A DNA stretch of 64,000 nucleotides, taken from assembly GCA_023515745.1 (NCBI GenBank), contig JALECJ010000020.1, forward strand, positions 1,674,001 to 1,738,000, given 5' to 3'. Each line of letters opens with the position of its first letter. Positions within the stretch are counted from its first letter, which is position 1. A program made the position numbers and the translations under genes. Under the pieces are notes generated by a model. The model saw only the letters and a list, made by a program, of their open reading frames with translations, searched no databases and had not been told where the DNA came from. Source of the stretch: Amoeboaphelidium protococcarum (lineage: Eukaryota; Aphelidiomycota; Aphelidea). This document shows, in pieces, positions 35,962 to 45,426 of this stretch.

Positions 35962-37635
35962 ATGGCTCCATCTGAACAATAGAACAATATGAATGGCAAC
36001 TATAGAAGATCTCGTGCGCAAATGGCTGATGATGAGACTTACACTGAGGTGGTTGAGACATTGCACAATGAAGCTGGTATTGATTACAACAGACCAATTA
36101 TTCATAATGCAAGCGCTGCGGTGTTGTATGAAGAGGCGTTGAAGTATGAGGAGGGCTCGGCTATTACTAGTACTGGCGCTCTGGCAACTTCAAGTGGTCA
36201 GAAGACTGGCAGAAGTCCCAAGGATAAGCGCATTGTCGATGATCCTTCATGCACCAATGATGTTTGGTGGGGACCGGTCAACATCAAGATGGATGATAAG
36301 GTTTTCATGATCAACCGTGAGCGTGCTGTGGATTACTTGAACACCCGCGACCGTCTGTATGTTATTGATGGTTATGCAGGTTGGGATCCTGAGCATCGTC
36401 TGAAGATTCGTGTGGTGTGTGCTAGAGCTTACCACGCTCTCTTTATGAAGAACATGTTGATCCGTCCAACTGAGGAGGAGCTGAAAGATTTTCATCATCC
36501 TGATTTCACCATCTTTAATGCTGGTCAGTTTCCTGCTAATCGTTATACCTTGGGTATGACCAGTACGACTTCTATTGCGGTTCATTTTGGCAGAAATGAG
36601 ATGGTCATTCTGGGTACACAGTATGCTGGTGAGATGAAGAAGGGTGTGTTCACTGTGATGCACTATCTGATGCCAAAGAAGGGAGTATTATCTCTGCATT
36701 CTAGTGCTAATGAAGGCAAGGATGGTGATGTCTCCCTGTTTTTCGGTCTTAGTGGTACTGGTAAGACTACCCTGTCTGCAGATCCTCACAGGAAGTTGAT
36801 TGGTGATGATGAACACTGTTGGAGTGAAAAGGGCGTGTTCAACATTGAAGGTGGATGTTATGCCAAGTGTATTGGCTTGAGCGGAGAGAAGGAACCAGAG
36901 ATTTACAATGCTATTCGCTTTGGATCCGTTTTGGAAAATGTCGTCTATGAGCCAACGTCTCGTGTTGTCAATTATGACAATTCTGAATTGACTGAGAACA
37001 CTCGTTGTGCCTATCCCATCGAGTATATTCCAAATGCAAAGATTCCTTGCATGGCTGGTCAGCCTCAGAACATTGTCCTGTTGACTTGTGATGCTATGGG
37101 AGTCTTGCCACCAGTGTCAAAGTTGACCGAGGACCAGGTGATGTATCATTTCATCTCTGGTTATACTAGTAAGGTGCCCGGAACTGAGATGGGAGTCGTG
37201 AAGCCTCAGGCTACTTTCAGTGCATGCTTCGGCCAGCCGTTCCTGGTCTGGCATCCAACCAAGTATGCCACCATGTTGGCAGAGAAGATGCGCCATCACA
37301 AAGCCAATGCTTGGCTGGTGAATACTGGCTGGAGTGGTGGTGCTTTCGGTAAGGGTAAGAGAATTTCGCTAAAGTACAGCCGTGCCATTATTGATGCAAT
37401 TCATGATGGCTCTCTGAACAAGGCCCAATATGAGAATTATCCAGTGTTTGGATTGTAGATTCCAAAGTCTTGTCCAAATGTACCTGATAACGTGTTGAAC
37501 CCACAGAAGAGTTGGGATTCCACCTCTGAGTATGAGGCAACCGTCAAGGAATTGGCCAAACTGTTCCAAGACAACTTTAAGCAGTACGCGTCCATGGCTG
37601 AGAAGTCTGTATGTGAAGCTGGTCCGACGATGTGA
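35962..37635 (+). CDS. PCK1: Phosphoenolpyruvate carboxykinase (ATP)
   Basis: 557 residues, single exon. It converts oxaloacetate and ATP to phosphoenolpyruvate, the entry step of gluconeogenesis. Family motifs: [55 protein letters not shown]-loop [15 protein letters not shown] (near residue 263), [20 protein letters not shown] and [13 protein letters not shown]. The kinase-1a, kinase-2 and metal residues look intact. The protein is very close to fungal ATP-type PEPCKs, unlike the GTP type of animals, which supports a holomycotan source. TAG codons encode Gln near both ends, for example after FGL at 37456-37458. An in-frame ATG at 35989 is a possible alternative start. Confidence 0.97.
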
Positions 37636-37895
37636 TTATGGAATGGAACCTGTATTAAGACATAATCTTGACTTGTGTGAAATATTGAGTATTGGATCCA
37701 ACCTATTTTTCGTGTTATATCTTTGTGTATCACCGCGTGACGTGTTCTTTCAACTTCGAGCATCTCCGCGATGAATCACGCGTCACACGCATCACTGTGA
37801 TAGGCCTCGGCTCTGTCTGTGGATTATCCTCCTTTTCTTCTTCATTCTTGAAAGTCTTCAGTAAATACAGAGTTATTTTAGTATAGTGAACAATC

Positions 37896-38153
37896 ATGTA
37901 GTCTGAGTAGGAATTGTTAAAGTAACAAGAAATTGATGTGCACCCAATGCTGTATCGTGAGTACATGGATGGTCATTTGAAGTTGAATACGGACAGCGGC
38001 GATGTCAAAGCTGATCAGGGAAAACCATAGTCAAACACCGAGTTGAAGGAGACTGATGACATTTAAACTCATCCATTGCTATGGAAAGAGTACAAGGATG
38101 CAGTGTCTGATGGTTTGCATGATAACTCTTCTGAATAGTAATAATAACAATGA
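37896..38153 (+). CDS. Small acidic protein with two HPxLxxEY repeats
   Basis: 85 residues, ATG 37896 to TGA 38151-38153, visible only with the Gln code (11 TAA/TAG codons). Two copies of a short motif are seen: HPMLYREYMDGHL and HPLLWKEYKDAVSDG, about 40 residues apart, separated by a polar Asp/Lys/Gln linker. The internal repeat and good codon character favour a real gene. No family recognised. It lies 260 bases after PEPCK and 191 before UBE2T, all on the plus strand. Confidence 0.55.
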
Positions 38154-38225
38154 TATCTTGTATTGATTAGAGCGTCGTTGTTCTGTCTTTGTTTTAAAGC
38201 ACTTGAAGTCTCATTTCATCAATGG

Positions 38226-38234
38226 ACGCGTTTC
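38226..38234 (+). promoter_or_regulatory. MCB-like box upstream of UBE2T
   Basis: ACGCGTTTC, 111 bases before the UBE2T ATG. Matches the MluI cell-cycle box core used by MBF in fungi for G1/S genes; the extension TTC recurs in this window. Confidence 0.4.
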
Positions 38235-38344
38235 AAAAACTTTTTTGTTTCATCCACTTCATTTCACTATAATGTGTAATGGTCATCGTCTTTTCCTGTA
38301 TTCTGTGTGATATCTTCATAAATATTAAGTATCGTCTCATTAAT

Positions 38345-39123
38345 ATGAGTGGTGGTAGTTCTATCAGATTAAATAGGATCAAGGCTGAGATAAAGTAATT
38401 GTAAAAGTATCAGTTTAATGGTATTGTTGCGTGGCCATCAGACGAGGTGATGGGGTAGTTTGAATGTATCATGCAAGGTCCTGAGTAAAGTCCATATGAG
38501 GGAGGATCGTTCAAGTTGATGATTCAGTGTCCTGATAGATATCCAATGGAACCTCCGAACGTACGATTCACGACCAAAGTATATCATCCAAACATTGACA
38601 GTCAGGGAAGAATTTGTTTGGACTTGTTGAAAAGTGAGCCTAAAGGTTGCTGGTCTCCATCCAAGAATATTGCCGGTATTCTGGTAGCTATAAGAATGTT
38701 GTTGGCAGAACCCAATCCAGATGACCCTTTAGATGCTGATATTGTAAATATTTTATTTTATTAAATAATTGGATGGACATCCATCAAGTAATCATACTTT
38801 TATTATCAATGTGTATGTAGGCGTCCGAGTACATATCCAACATCCAACTGTTCAATTGCAAAGCTAAAGAGTTTACACTAAAACACGCCAAACAATAATA
38901 ATAATCAAGTAAGAGTAACATTGACGATACTGAGAATTCCAAAGACATTAACACTGACGCGTAAGTTTAAAAAGATAAAGATGATTCTCTGAATCCAGTT
39001 TCAAGCAAAGAGAACGTGGATGAAAGCGTTGAGACAAGTCCATCAGTAAAACCGGCCGAGTCCGTTAAACGTTAAAGTAAATTTGTACTAAGTACCAAGG
39101 CAAGTAAGAAGATGAAAGAATGA
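38345..39123 (+). CDS. UBE2T: Ubiquitin-conjugating enzyme E2, UBE2T type
   Basis: 233 residues from exons 38345-38743 and 38821-39123, with a 77-base intron (GTAAAT..TATGTAG). The UBC fold is clear: [53 protein letters not shown] with catalytic Cys in GRICLDLLK, then [20 protein letters not shown] and [16 protein letters not shown] across the splice. The PKGxWxPSxNIAxxL and [11 protein letters not shown] blocks are those of UBE2T, the E2 that with FANCL monoubiquitinates FANCD2 in crosslink repair. A C-terminal Asp/Lys/Ser-rich tail of about 70 residues follows. UBE2T is absent from the yeasts I know. It is convergent with MAT1 (66 bases). Confidence 0.9.
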
Positions 39124-39189
39124 ACACCTTGTACAAATACATTGTATGGTATATCTACATATCCTACTGTATACAACACGTATTTAACT

Positions 39190-40297
39190 TCAAATAGGAT
39201 CCACATCAATAGCAATCAAGGCTGATTCAAGAGATTTTCTATATACAGCAGAAATATCGAATCCTCCAGCCAATTTGCCAGCATTAGCAAAAGTTTCAAT
39301 TGCATGATCCCTAATGCCATCCAGGACAATCTCTGCCGTTCTCTCATAATCTGATTGAAGAGGATCTGCCATGAATCGAGTTTACGCGGATCCAGCCATT
39401 CTTTACTACTTGATTAACTTGATGCGCTCCTCTATCGTAAGACTTTGACCATGTAAATTTGTTATAACATCAACGGATTACAAATCCACATCACCATCCT
39501 CCACTTACCGATCCTTATGCATCAATGATTTCTGCTAAAGTTTAAGTTGCATTTACTTGACCATATTTTGAGCATCTGCAGCGCGTCGAAGTTCAATTTC
39601 GCGTTCTTATTGCTACACAGCCAGCCGTAACAGCTCATCCTCTTCCTCCTACACTGGGGAAATAAGACGTATATAGTTGATGCAATTATATGAGCATAAT
39701 ACCTCTGCCTATGTATTCTAAAATAAAGCATCCTGATTTTACTTTTATAACTAATCAATCTTGACGTTAACTGCTTACACATCAGGATCATTCACCATCT
39801 CAAATATCATATCCTCAATCTTTTCCAAATAGTCATTGTATGCCCTCAGATCTCCTTTAAAATCATCTTCACTCTTTTAGAATCTACAGATATTCCATTA
39901 CACGTGCATTAAAGTTTTATATAACACACACAATAATCAACATGATTACATTCGCCATACTCGCTTCCGAATGCGGCACTCTTTTTCCACATACATATCC
40001 TCAAAGATGGGCTTCATAAAGTTGGATTTTTTCAGGGAAGTCTAGCATACGGGACAAGGTGCACTTCCTCCAGCAAATATTCTATTCACACAAGACTCGC
40101 ACCTACATGGCTTATAACACAGTAACGTGAAGATTGATCGCGTCATGGAGAAATTATTAAGAGGTAGAGGTGACTTACATCTTGTGATAGCAGGGACTAA
40201 CTAGTAATATCATTGAAGGGTTGAGGAACTTGTCCATCTTACATATTGGACATGGCTCATTGATTTCACCTTGGACTTTCATTTACACTGAGGACAT
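39190..40297 (-). CDS. TFB3: MAT1/Tfb3, CDK-activating kinase and TFIIH RING subunit
   Basis: 303 residues from exons 40297-40179, 40102-39950, 39883-39703 and 39648-39190; introns of 76, 66 and 54 bases ending in ATGTAG, CTGTAG and GTGTAG. The N-terminal C3HC4 RING is split by the first intron: CPICKMDKFLNPSMILLVSP, CYHKMCESCVNRIF, CPVCQTSLKKSNF. Next come FEDMYVEKECRIRKRV and a MAT1-like DDFKGDLRAYNDYLEKIEDM, then a long coiled coil and a C-terminal helical region (GGFDISAVYRKSLESA) expected to bind CDK7/cyclin H. A GGTAAGTGG inside the last exon looks like a donor, but no acceptor keeps the frame, so it is read as coding. Confidence 0.93.
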
Positions 40298-40385
40298 TGC
40301 TTTAGGGATTGCCGTATTAAAATAATGGGAAAAGTCTGAAAGAAGAAGATCAATATGGTGGTTCTACTGATGATAACTTCAATGA

Positions 40386-40809
40386 GAACTCAAGTTAAAT
40401 TTATCGAACCTCGTGGACTGGAATGAGTTCCTTAAATTGCTGATTAAAAAATTTCCTCAACTGATGAATATGTCAATGATAATTTACGTAGCCAAACTTG
40501 TAGAGGAAGGGTTCTGTAAAGTCTCTGAAATAAAATGATTTAATTTTAAATGACGCTTACGCTACGATAACCACCCAAATATCATCACTCGAGAACTTAT
40601 ATGACGCTTTACGTGTCAGAAAGCTGAGTGAATAGGAGGTGCTACGTGTCAAGTGCATGTTTGATTCTGAAGCAATTGTTTTTAGTATTTTACACCGAAT
40701 TACAGATTCTGATTTAAAAGAGATTGGTATCGATCTAATGCGAGTGCACTAAGTCGTTTTGTAAACAATAAAATGGTCAAAAGTTGTGAATTCCATATGT
40801 ATAAGCTGA
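40386..40809 (+). pseudogene. SAM-like domain fragment with an apparent frame break
   Basis: Two protein-like stretches in different frames. Frame A (from about 40395) reads LVDWNEFLKLLIKKFPQLMN, MIIYVAKLVEEGFCKVSEIK and then TGA at 40536-40538. One base further (+1), frame B is open to TGA 40807-40809: DLILNDAYATITTQISSLEN, YDALRVRKLSEQEVLRVK, FSILHRITDSDLKEIGID, LMRVHQVVL. The LxxITDSDLKEIGI segment looks like the end of a SAM domain. No ATG or convincing splice junction links the pieces. It may be a decayed gene, a +1 frameshift at AAA-TGA-T, a sequence error or a missed intron. It is upstream of, and divergent from, MAT1. Confidence 0.3.
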
Positions 40810-40900
40810 TGTTGATTGTATGCAGTGGTTTACTGAAAGTGACATAGAAAATAGACAGCCATTTTACGCATTACAACCACACTTTTGTTCGTATAAAATA

Positions 40901-42508
40901 TCATTGAATACTCAAATTTTGCAAATAATTATAAAGATCCTATAATCCCCAACGATACTCCTACAGCTACAAGCAGTTCTCGACTATCTTATGAATAGAA
41001 GTGCTATACTGAGCAAACTCACTCTTCCACGCGACTTGGTCTAGATTTAAATCGCACCACACCTCCTTTCTCTCCTCTATTGTTGACCGTCTGTCGACTA
41101 CAAAGCCCCAATTGAAGTTGCTAGACGTCCATTGCAATATCATGACTCCTATCAACCACATATCGTGATTTGCCAAAACCGCGCCATCAGGAGCTCTGTC
41201 ACGCGCTAAAAGAGGCTTTGGTGCAGACGTGTTCTACTAAGTTGACATATCATAATCAATTAAAACAATCGTTTTGCTATCTTTCCAGCAAATGTTGGCA
41301 GCACGAATGTCGCAATGGCATGATGTATGCTTCGTTGACAGACGGCTCAATATATCCACCAGCTGAACTAAGACCTCCTTCAGCTACAACATACCCGATG
41401 GTGGATTGCTATGAAGATCACCACCTTCATATAGTGGCATACATAGTAAATATTCTTAGAGTCTCCAGTCCTTACACAAATTATCATCCAAGAGTAGCGC
41501 AAACTTTATCACACGGTCATTCCCAGACCACACGCTATATAATTTATACACACGCTTATTAGTTTTGTCAACATAAATAGGATTATAAAATGACGGGGCA
41601 GCAGATAAATCGGAAGAATCCTATTCGCGAAATTACACCGACACTAAATTGGGTGGCACCCAGCAATAATTCGCTCTTTAGTGTAACAAGGCTACTTTCT
41701 TATCAATAAGACGATCTTAAACTCGTACAGCCCACAGAACCCAATGAAATAACATTTGAGCCATTCTGGGGCCACTCAAGTATTCTGAACAGTGGACTGC
41801 AATGTTACCGGTATAAATATCACTCAAATTGATGTAAATCATAAACAAAGATCTATGCGACAACAAAGGAGCGTACACATACCACTTATCGCCATATATA
41901 GACTTAATCTCAGCTGGCGGAAGCATAGGAAAGACGCGTAGAATGTAGCTGATAGCGGACAAGGCAGTCTGACGCACATTATCTTCAATCTAGTACAGCG
42001 CCTTTCCTTACAATAAAACATCTCTTTTTACCTCTGCAAGAGCACCAATAATGTCAATGGAATCAATTTTCTCAAGCATAAAATCAGGTTGACAACTGTG
42101 AGGACAAAAAACTCTTGGCTGCAGCGGATTATCGAAGGTATCAAAGCCTAAATTACTGGGAATCTCTTTGCCGATGACCCATCTGCAATCCTTACGGCCA
42201 ATTACTTCTAAAATTACATCCAGCAGCTTTTTAACAAGAGGCTGAGTATCTTTCACTTCATTTGGATCTGGAAGATTACACAAATTATTCAATTCATTCA
42301 CAATGTTTGGCAAGCCGTTCAATATCTATACTTTCAGTTGGTCATCAAGGCCACTGCCAAGGTCGGCTATAATACCAGACGACTCAGCAGCACGCAATCG
42401 GAGTTTAGAGGCAACTGCACTAGAAACATAACTGCTTTAACTGACATTGTGTTATTGCGCGTATTCTCTAGCATTACTAAGAGCTTTTTACCAAGATGAT
42501 CGAGGCAT
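40901..42508 (-). CDS. PD-(D/E)xK nuclease-like plus protein kinase fusion, Crinkler-type architecture
   Basis: 535 residues in one exon, ATG 42508 to TGA 40901-40903. The N-terminal half (about residues 90-220) contains DVILEVIGRKDCRWVIGKEI and a restriction-endonuclease-like core: QPDFMLEKID (Asp near 140) followed by ALAEVKRD (ExK near 160). From about 285 there is a divergent protein kinase: VYKLYSVWSGNDRVIKFALL, LCMPLYEGGDL, catalytic loop HCDIRAANICWK (Asp near 397), metal-binding IDYDMS replacing DFG, and HDMWLIGVMILQW. Such REase-kinase pairings are known from Crinkler/CR-type effectors of oomycetes and of fungi such as chytrids. No signal peptide is evident at MPRSSWQKALSN. Function as an effector or genome-conflict protein is inference; the two domains are my reading of motifs. 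Confidence 0.7.
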
Positions 42509-42996
42509 TTTTTGTATTTATGATTAATGAGGTGTAACGATAAAAGAAGGAAAGAGACGCGTGTCTGGGCTGAATAAAGAATTTCTTTTAGAATATTGGT
42601 AAATGACCAATCAGATAAGTCTACTTGCCACTTACTTTAATTCCAAGTTTTGCTTTTCATTGGTGATTAACGTTTCAGACACTGTAGGACTGCAGAGATA
42701 AGTAAATGTGGGTGTCACATCATTAATTTTGGTCGCATTTAAAGTTAATAACGATTTGTTTTTTGTTTTCACCAAACGCACATACAAGGACCCAGATGCA
42801 CCTATTGCCTCAATTTTTTTGCCCCTCTGCTTTCACCTGGTTGATTAATTTATTAATCTATCAGACCACGGTGAAACGGGTGAAGAATTATGCAGTAATC
42901 CCACTCTGCACAAGTGAAACAGAGACACGTCTCTGTTTCATAACGCATCTTACTCTTCTTCTTCCATTAGATACACACCAAAAGATTATCACTATT
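42509..42996. promoter_or_regulatory. Divergent region with ACGCGT box and perfect hairpin
   Basis: 488 bases without a supported gene. An ACGCGT lies at 42557-42562, about 50 bases upstream of the nuclease-kinase start, and a perfect inverted repeat lies at 42915-42940, some 57 bases upstream of the next plus-strand ATG. An in-frame extension upstream of 42997 exists but reads as noise. Confidence 0.4.
42915..42940. repeat. Perfect 12-base inverted repeat, 2-base spacer
   Basis: TGAAACAGAGAC, AC, GTCTCTGTTTCA. The arms are exact reverse complements. It could be an operator for a dimeric factor or form a hairpin. TGAAACA is also the Ste12-type pheromone response word in yeasts, given here only as a resemblance. 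Confidence 0.8.
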
Positions 42997-43680
42997 ATGG
43001 CTAAACGTACCTGCACATTCGATGACATTGAAAATGATACTGACTATTTTGCTTGTCCAAGACAAAGTAGTCACTCTCTTAACACGCAAAGGTCCACTGA
43101 TGAGTGGGTCAGAAAGTTTGAGGCGTACTTGACAGCCAAACGCGTCACGTACTGCATTAATTGGTTCAGATTTTCTGAAGGAAAGAAGACGTTTACCAAT
43201 TTATGAAGGGGATCAACCGTGTTGGAGTAAGATGCAGTAACTACTGCTATGAACGAAGTCAGTCAAAATATTAACTCTATGAGCTTAGCTGAGGTTGTTA
43301 ATGCTGCTTAGCCTGCTGCCGTGTAAACTGCTGCTTAGCCTGCTGCTGTACCAACTGCATATTCTCCTTCTTTGGAACCTGTTTATACAGCTTTGCCTAT
43401 TATCACTTAACCTCATCCTCAAGTTTCTACCTCCTTGGTTGGCTCTGGTTCGAAGTTTGCTTCTAATATCAATTATCCATCTGAGAATGAACAAGACAAC
43501 TGGAACCAAATGCAATAACGCGTAAAGCGCCAACGTATCACCACTTCTGAGACAGTTGACAATCGTTCCCTGGTAAATAAGTATCGTAACAAAAGTAGTT
43601 TTGTCGATAATGCTCAAAATAAGATTATATTCAGTGGAAATGGCACTACAATCAATATGAATTTACATTTCCATAATTGA
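42997..43680 (+). CDS. Unknown protein frame interrupted by one TGA
   Basis: From ATG 42997 the frame runs 69 codons, including RSTDEWVRKFEAYLTAKRVT and CINWFRFSEGKKTFTNL, to TGA at 43204-43206. The same frame then stays open to TGA 43678-43680 (157 codons) and is protein-like: VTTAMNEVSQNINSMSLAEV, an Ala/Gln/Pro-rich repeat (AAQPAAVQTAAQPAAVP) and a basic segment QRVKRQRITTSETVDN. The first part has a WxxKFExYL pattern slightly like retroelement Gag-type or DNA-binding modules, which is weak. Possibilities: one protein with readthrough, a nonsense-mutated gene, or two genes, with the second starting at an internal ATG (43250). I cannot choose. Confidence 0.35.
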
Positions 43681-44030
43681 CTCTTGGTAGTCAATCCCGC
43701 AATCTGAAAAAAATGAAGATTCTGAAGTAATGAAGTAACAACTGTTTTACTGATTGATGTTTGGTAGTTTTCAGTCGCTGTTCCGAGTAGTTGGGCCTGA
43801 TAGATTAACGAGCAATCGTGCACGTCTTGTGAGGCCATTACTGTATAATTGCTGACTCTGCGCTTACATCTGAAATGCTCCCTCACGCGTTCGGAACCAT
43901 TTTGCATAATTAATTGAACTCACTATGTTCGTACAATTAATTTCAGAATTCTACTCACTACGTTCGTCAGAATTCATAGTTCTAATCGTCCTCTGACGAG
44001 CACGATTACTGTTACATATTCTTCTGAAGG
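43681..44030. other. 350-base gap with short tandem elements
   Basis: No gene supported. The minus-strand frame 43614-43907 lacks family character. The interesting content is the pair of repeat-flanked cores at 43908-43975, just upstream of the first EF-hand gene. Confidence 0.4.
43908..43975. repeat. Two repeat-flanked copies of a 15-base core, 35-base period
   Basis: Core ACTCACTA(T/C)GTTCGT occurs at 43918-43932 and 43953-43967. The first core is bracketed by the inverted pair AATTAATTG / CAATTAATT (43908-43916 and 43934-43942), the second by the direct pair TCAGAATTC / TCAGAATTC (43943-43951 and 43967-43975), whose GAATTC is itself palindromic. Confidence 0.75.
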
Positions 44031-44987
44031 ATGATTGCCTTATTTACGGCTCAGTTCGCATATGTTTTCCTGTTAGTGTCTGCAATGTTCGCTGATGGAC
44101 ACGATCATAAGTGTGATGTGGAATTAGAAACGGCTACTCTGCTGGATCTGTACTATCACGGTGATATGGGCATTGCAGTCAGCAAGATTTCTGAGGCTTT
44201 TCGCAGTATGGACATTAATCAAGATGGTGTAATCACGCGCGATGAAGTGAAGAAGTATGATTTTCTAGAGGCCAAGATGACCACCGGTAATCCTGATAAT
44301 ACTATTAGTCTTGGATCGGTCTACAAGTTTGCTGATCATACAGGTGATTATCAGGTGACAATGTCAGAGTTTAGTGAATCTAGCACGCGTCTGCTAAAGT
44401 CCGAATTCAAGTACTGTCCTAGTTATTGCAATAAGGTGAATGATAAGCTGTAGCAGTGCAACGTTTTCACGGATGAGTCATTCAAGCCGTACGTGGCGCA
44501 GGCGACATTTTCATAACAATTATGCAAGTTGGGCGACTAGAAATTTGCCAGTGTCAATGATTGTATCCTGAAAAGAGGTTGCGGAAGATTGAATTTATGC
44601 TTCAAACCCCTATTCAGTTAATACGCTATTCTCAACAATTAGGGAGTATTTCTGTCTGGACCTCACCGGCACGACAGATATGACTCCAGCGTTCCTATAG
44701 CAAGCACTAGTAAGGGCACTGAGCTGACCGTTGGCGCTGACCATGTGAAAAAGTCTGCGTATAACAAGTTTGTCGGCATGGTTTTCGCTGATGTATTTGT
44801 GCCTATCGGAGCTTTAGTATTCACCGCCTTTGTGTTTGCTTTGTTAGGTGCAGTGCCGTTCTTGGCTTTTATCGCTTCTGCTGGTGCTGCGGTGGGCGCA
44901 TTGATAGGAATGTTGATATTGACGCGTCAAGTTTATGCTTCCAACGTCATATCTATTAATGGACCATCACCTCAGATTTTGGCCTGA
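44031..44987 (+). CDS. EF-hand membrane protein, copy A
   Basis: 318 residues, single exon. An N-terminal hydrophobic segment (AQFAYVFLLVSAMFA) is followed by CDVELETATLLDLYYHGDMG and a canonical EF-hand, FRSMDINQDGVITRDEVKKY, with the calcium-loop residues D-N-D-V-R-E in order. A second helix-loop (YKFADHTGDYQVTMSEF) is a degenerate EF-hand (D-T-D..T..E). A region with about nine cysteines follows (EFKYCPSYCNKV, CNVF, CKLG, CILKRGCGRLNLCF). The C-terminus has two hydrophobic segments, VGMVFADVFVPIGALVFTAF and LGAVPFLAFIASAGAAVGAL. The protein likely sits in the secretory pathway or surface with a lumenal calcium-binding part. Copy B follows 440 bases on. Confidence 0.75.
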
Positions 44988-45426
44988 TGGTTTGGGTTTG
45001 AACAGTGAAAGTAAGTAATATATTCATTTAGTTTTGATGCCTCTTGTTCTTATAGTTTAATAATGCACCATTGCGATACATAATAGAGCGTAAATAACAG
45101 TAATTATTTTTTGGAAATCTGTATATACCTATTTTGAATGCGCACTCATGTGATAGTAAGTGTGATATCAGCAAATAGATTAAATGGTGAAAGATAACTA
45201 AGTGACAACTGATCTATATTTGATATAATTGATCACTCATGAGAAAGGATTATCTCGCACGACATACGAAGAGATAGATTAATCTTAATTGAGCCCCTTA
45301 AACTATCAGATAACGTTCACCACAGTAAGGATTTGCTCAGGGGTCAATAAAATCATCGATCATCCTACAAATTCTCTCTCTACTGACGCTTATATGTGGA
45401 AACTGTTTGTCGTATCACTAACCATT
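44988..45426. other. Spacer between the tandem EF-hand genes
   Basis: 439 bases, AT-rich, no gene or RNA recognised. It includes the 3' end of copy A and the promoter of copy B. The frame upstream of copy B is open, so ATG 45394 may be the true start. Confidence 0.4.

Noticed and set aside
39490-39520. GGTAAGTGG donor inside the last MAT1 exon
   Set aside because: No downstream acceptor preserves the frame into the conserved C-terminus.
42763-42996. Upstream extension of the interrupted ORF
   Set aside because: Reads as random sequence and includes the perfect inverted repeat; the ATG at 42997 begins the protein-like part.
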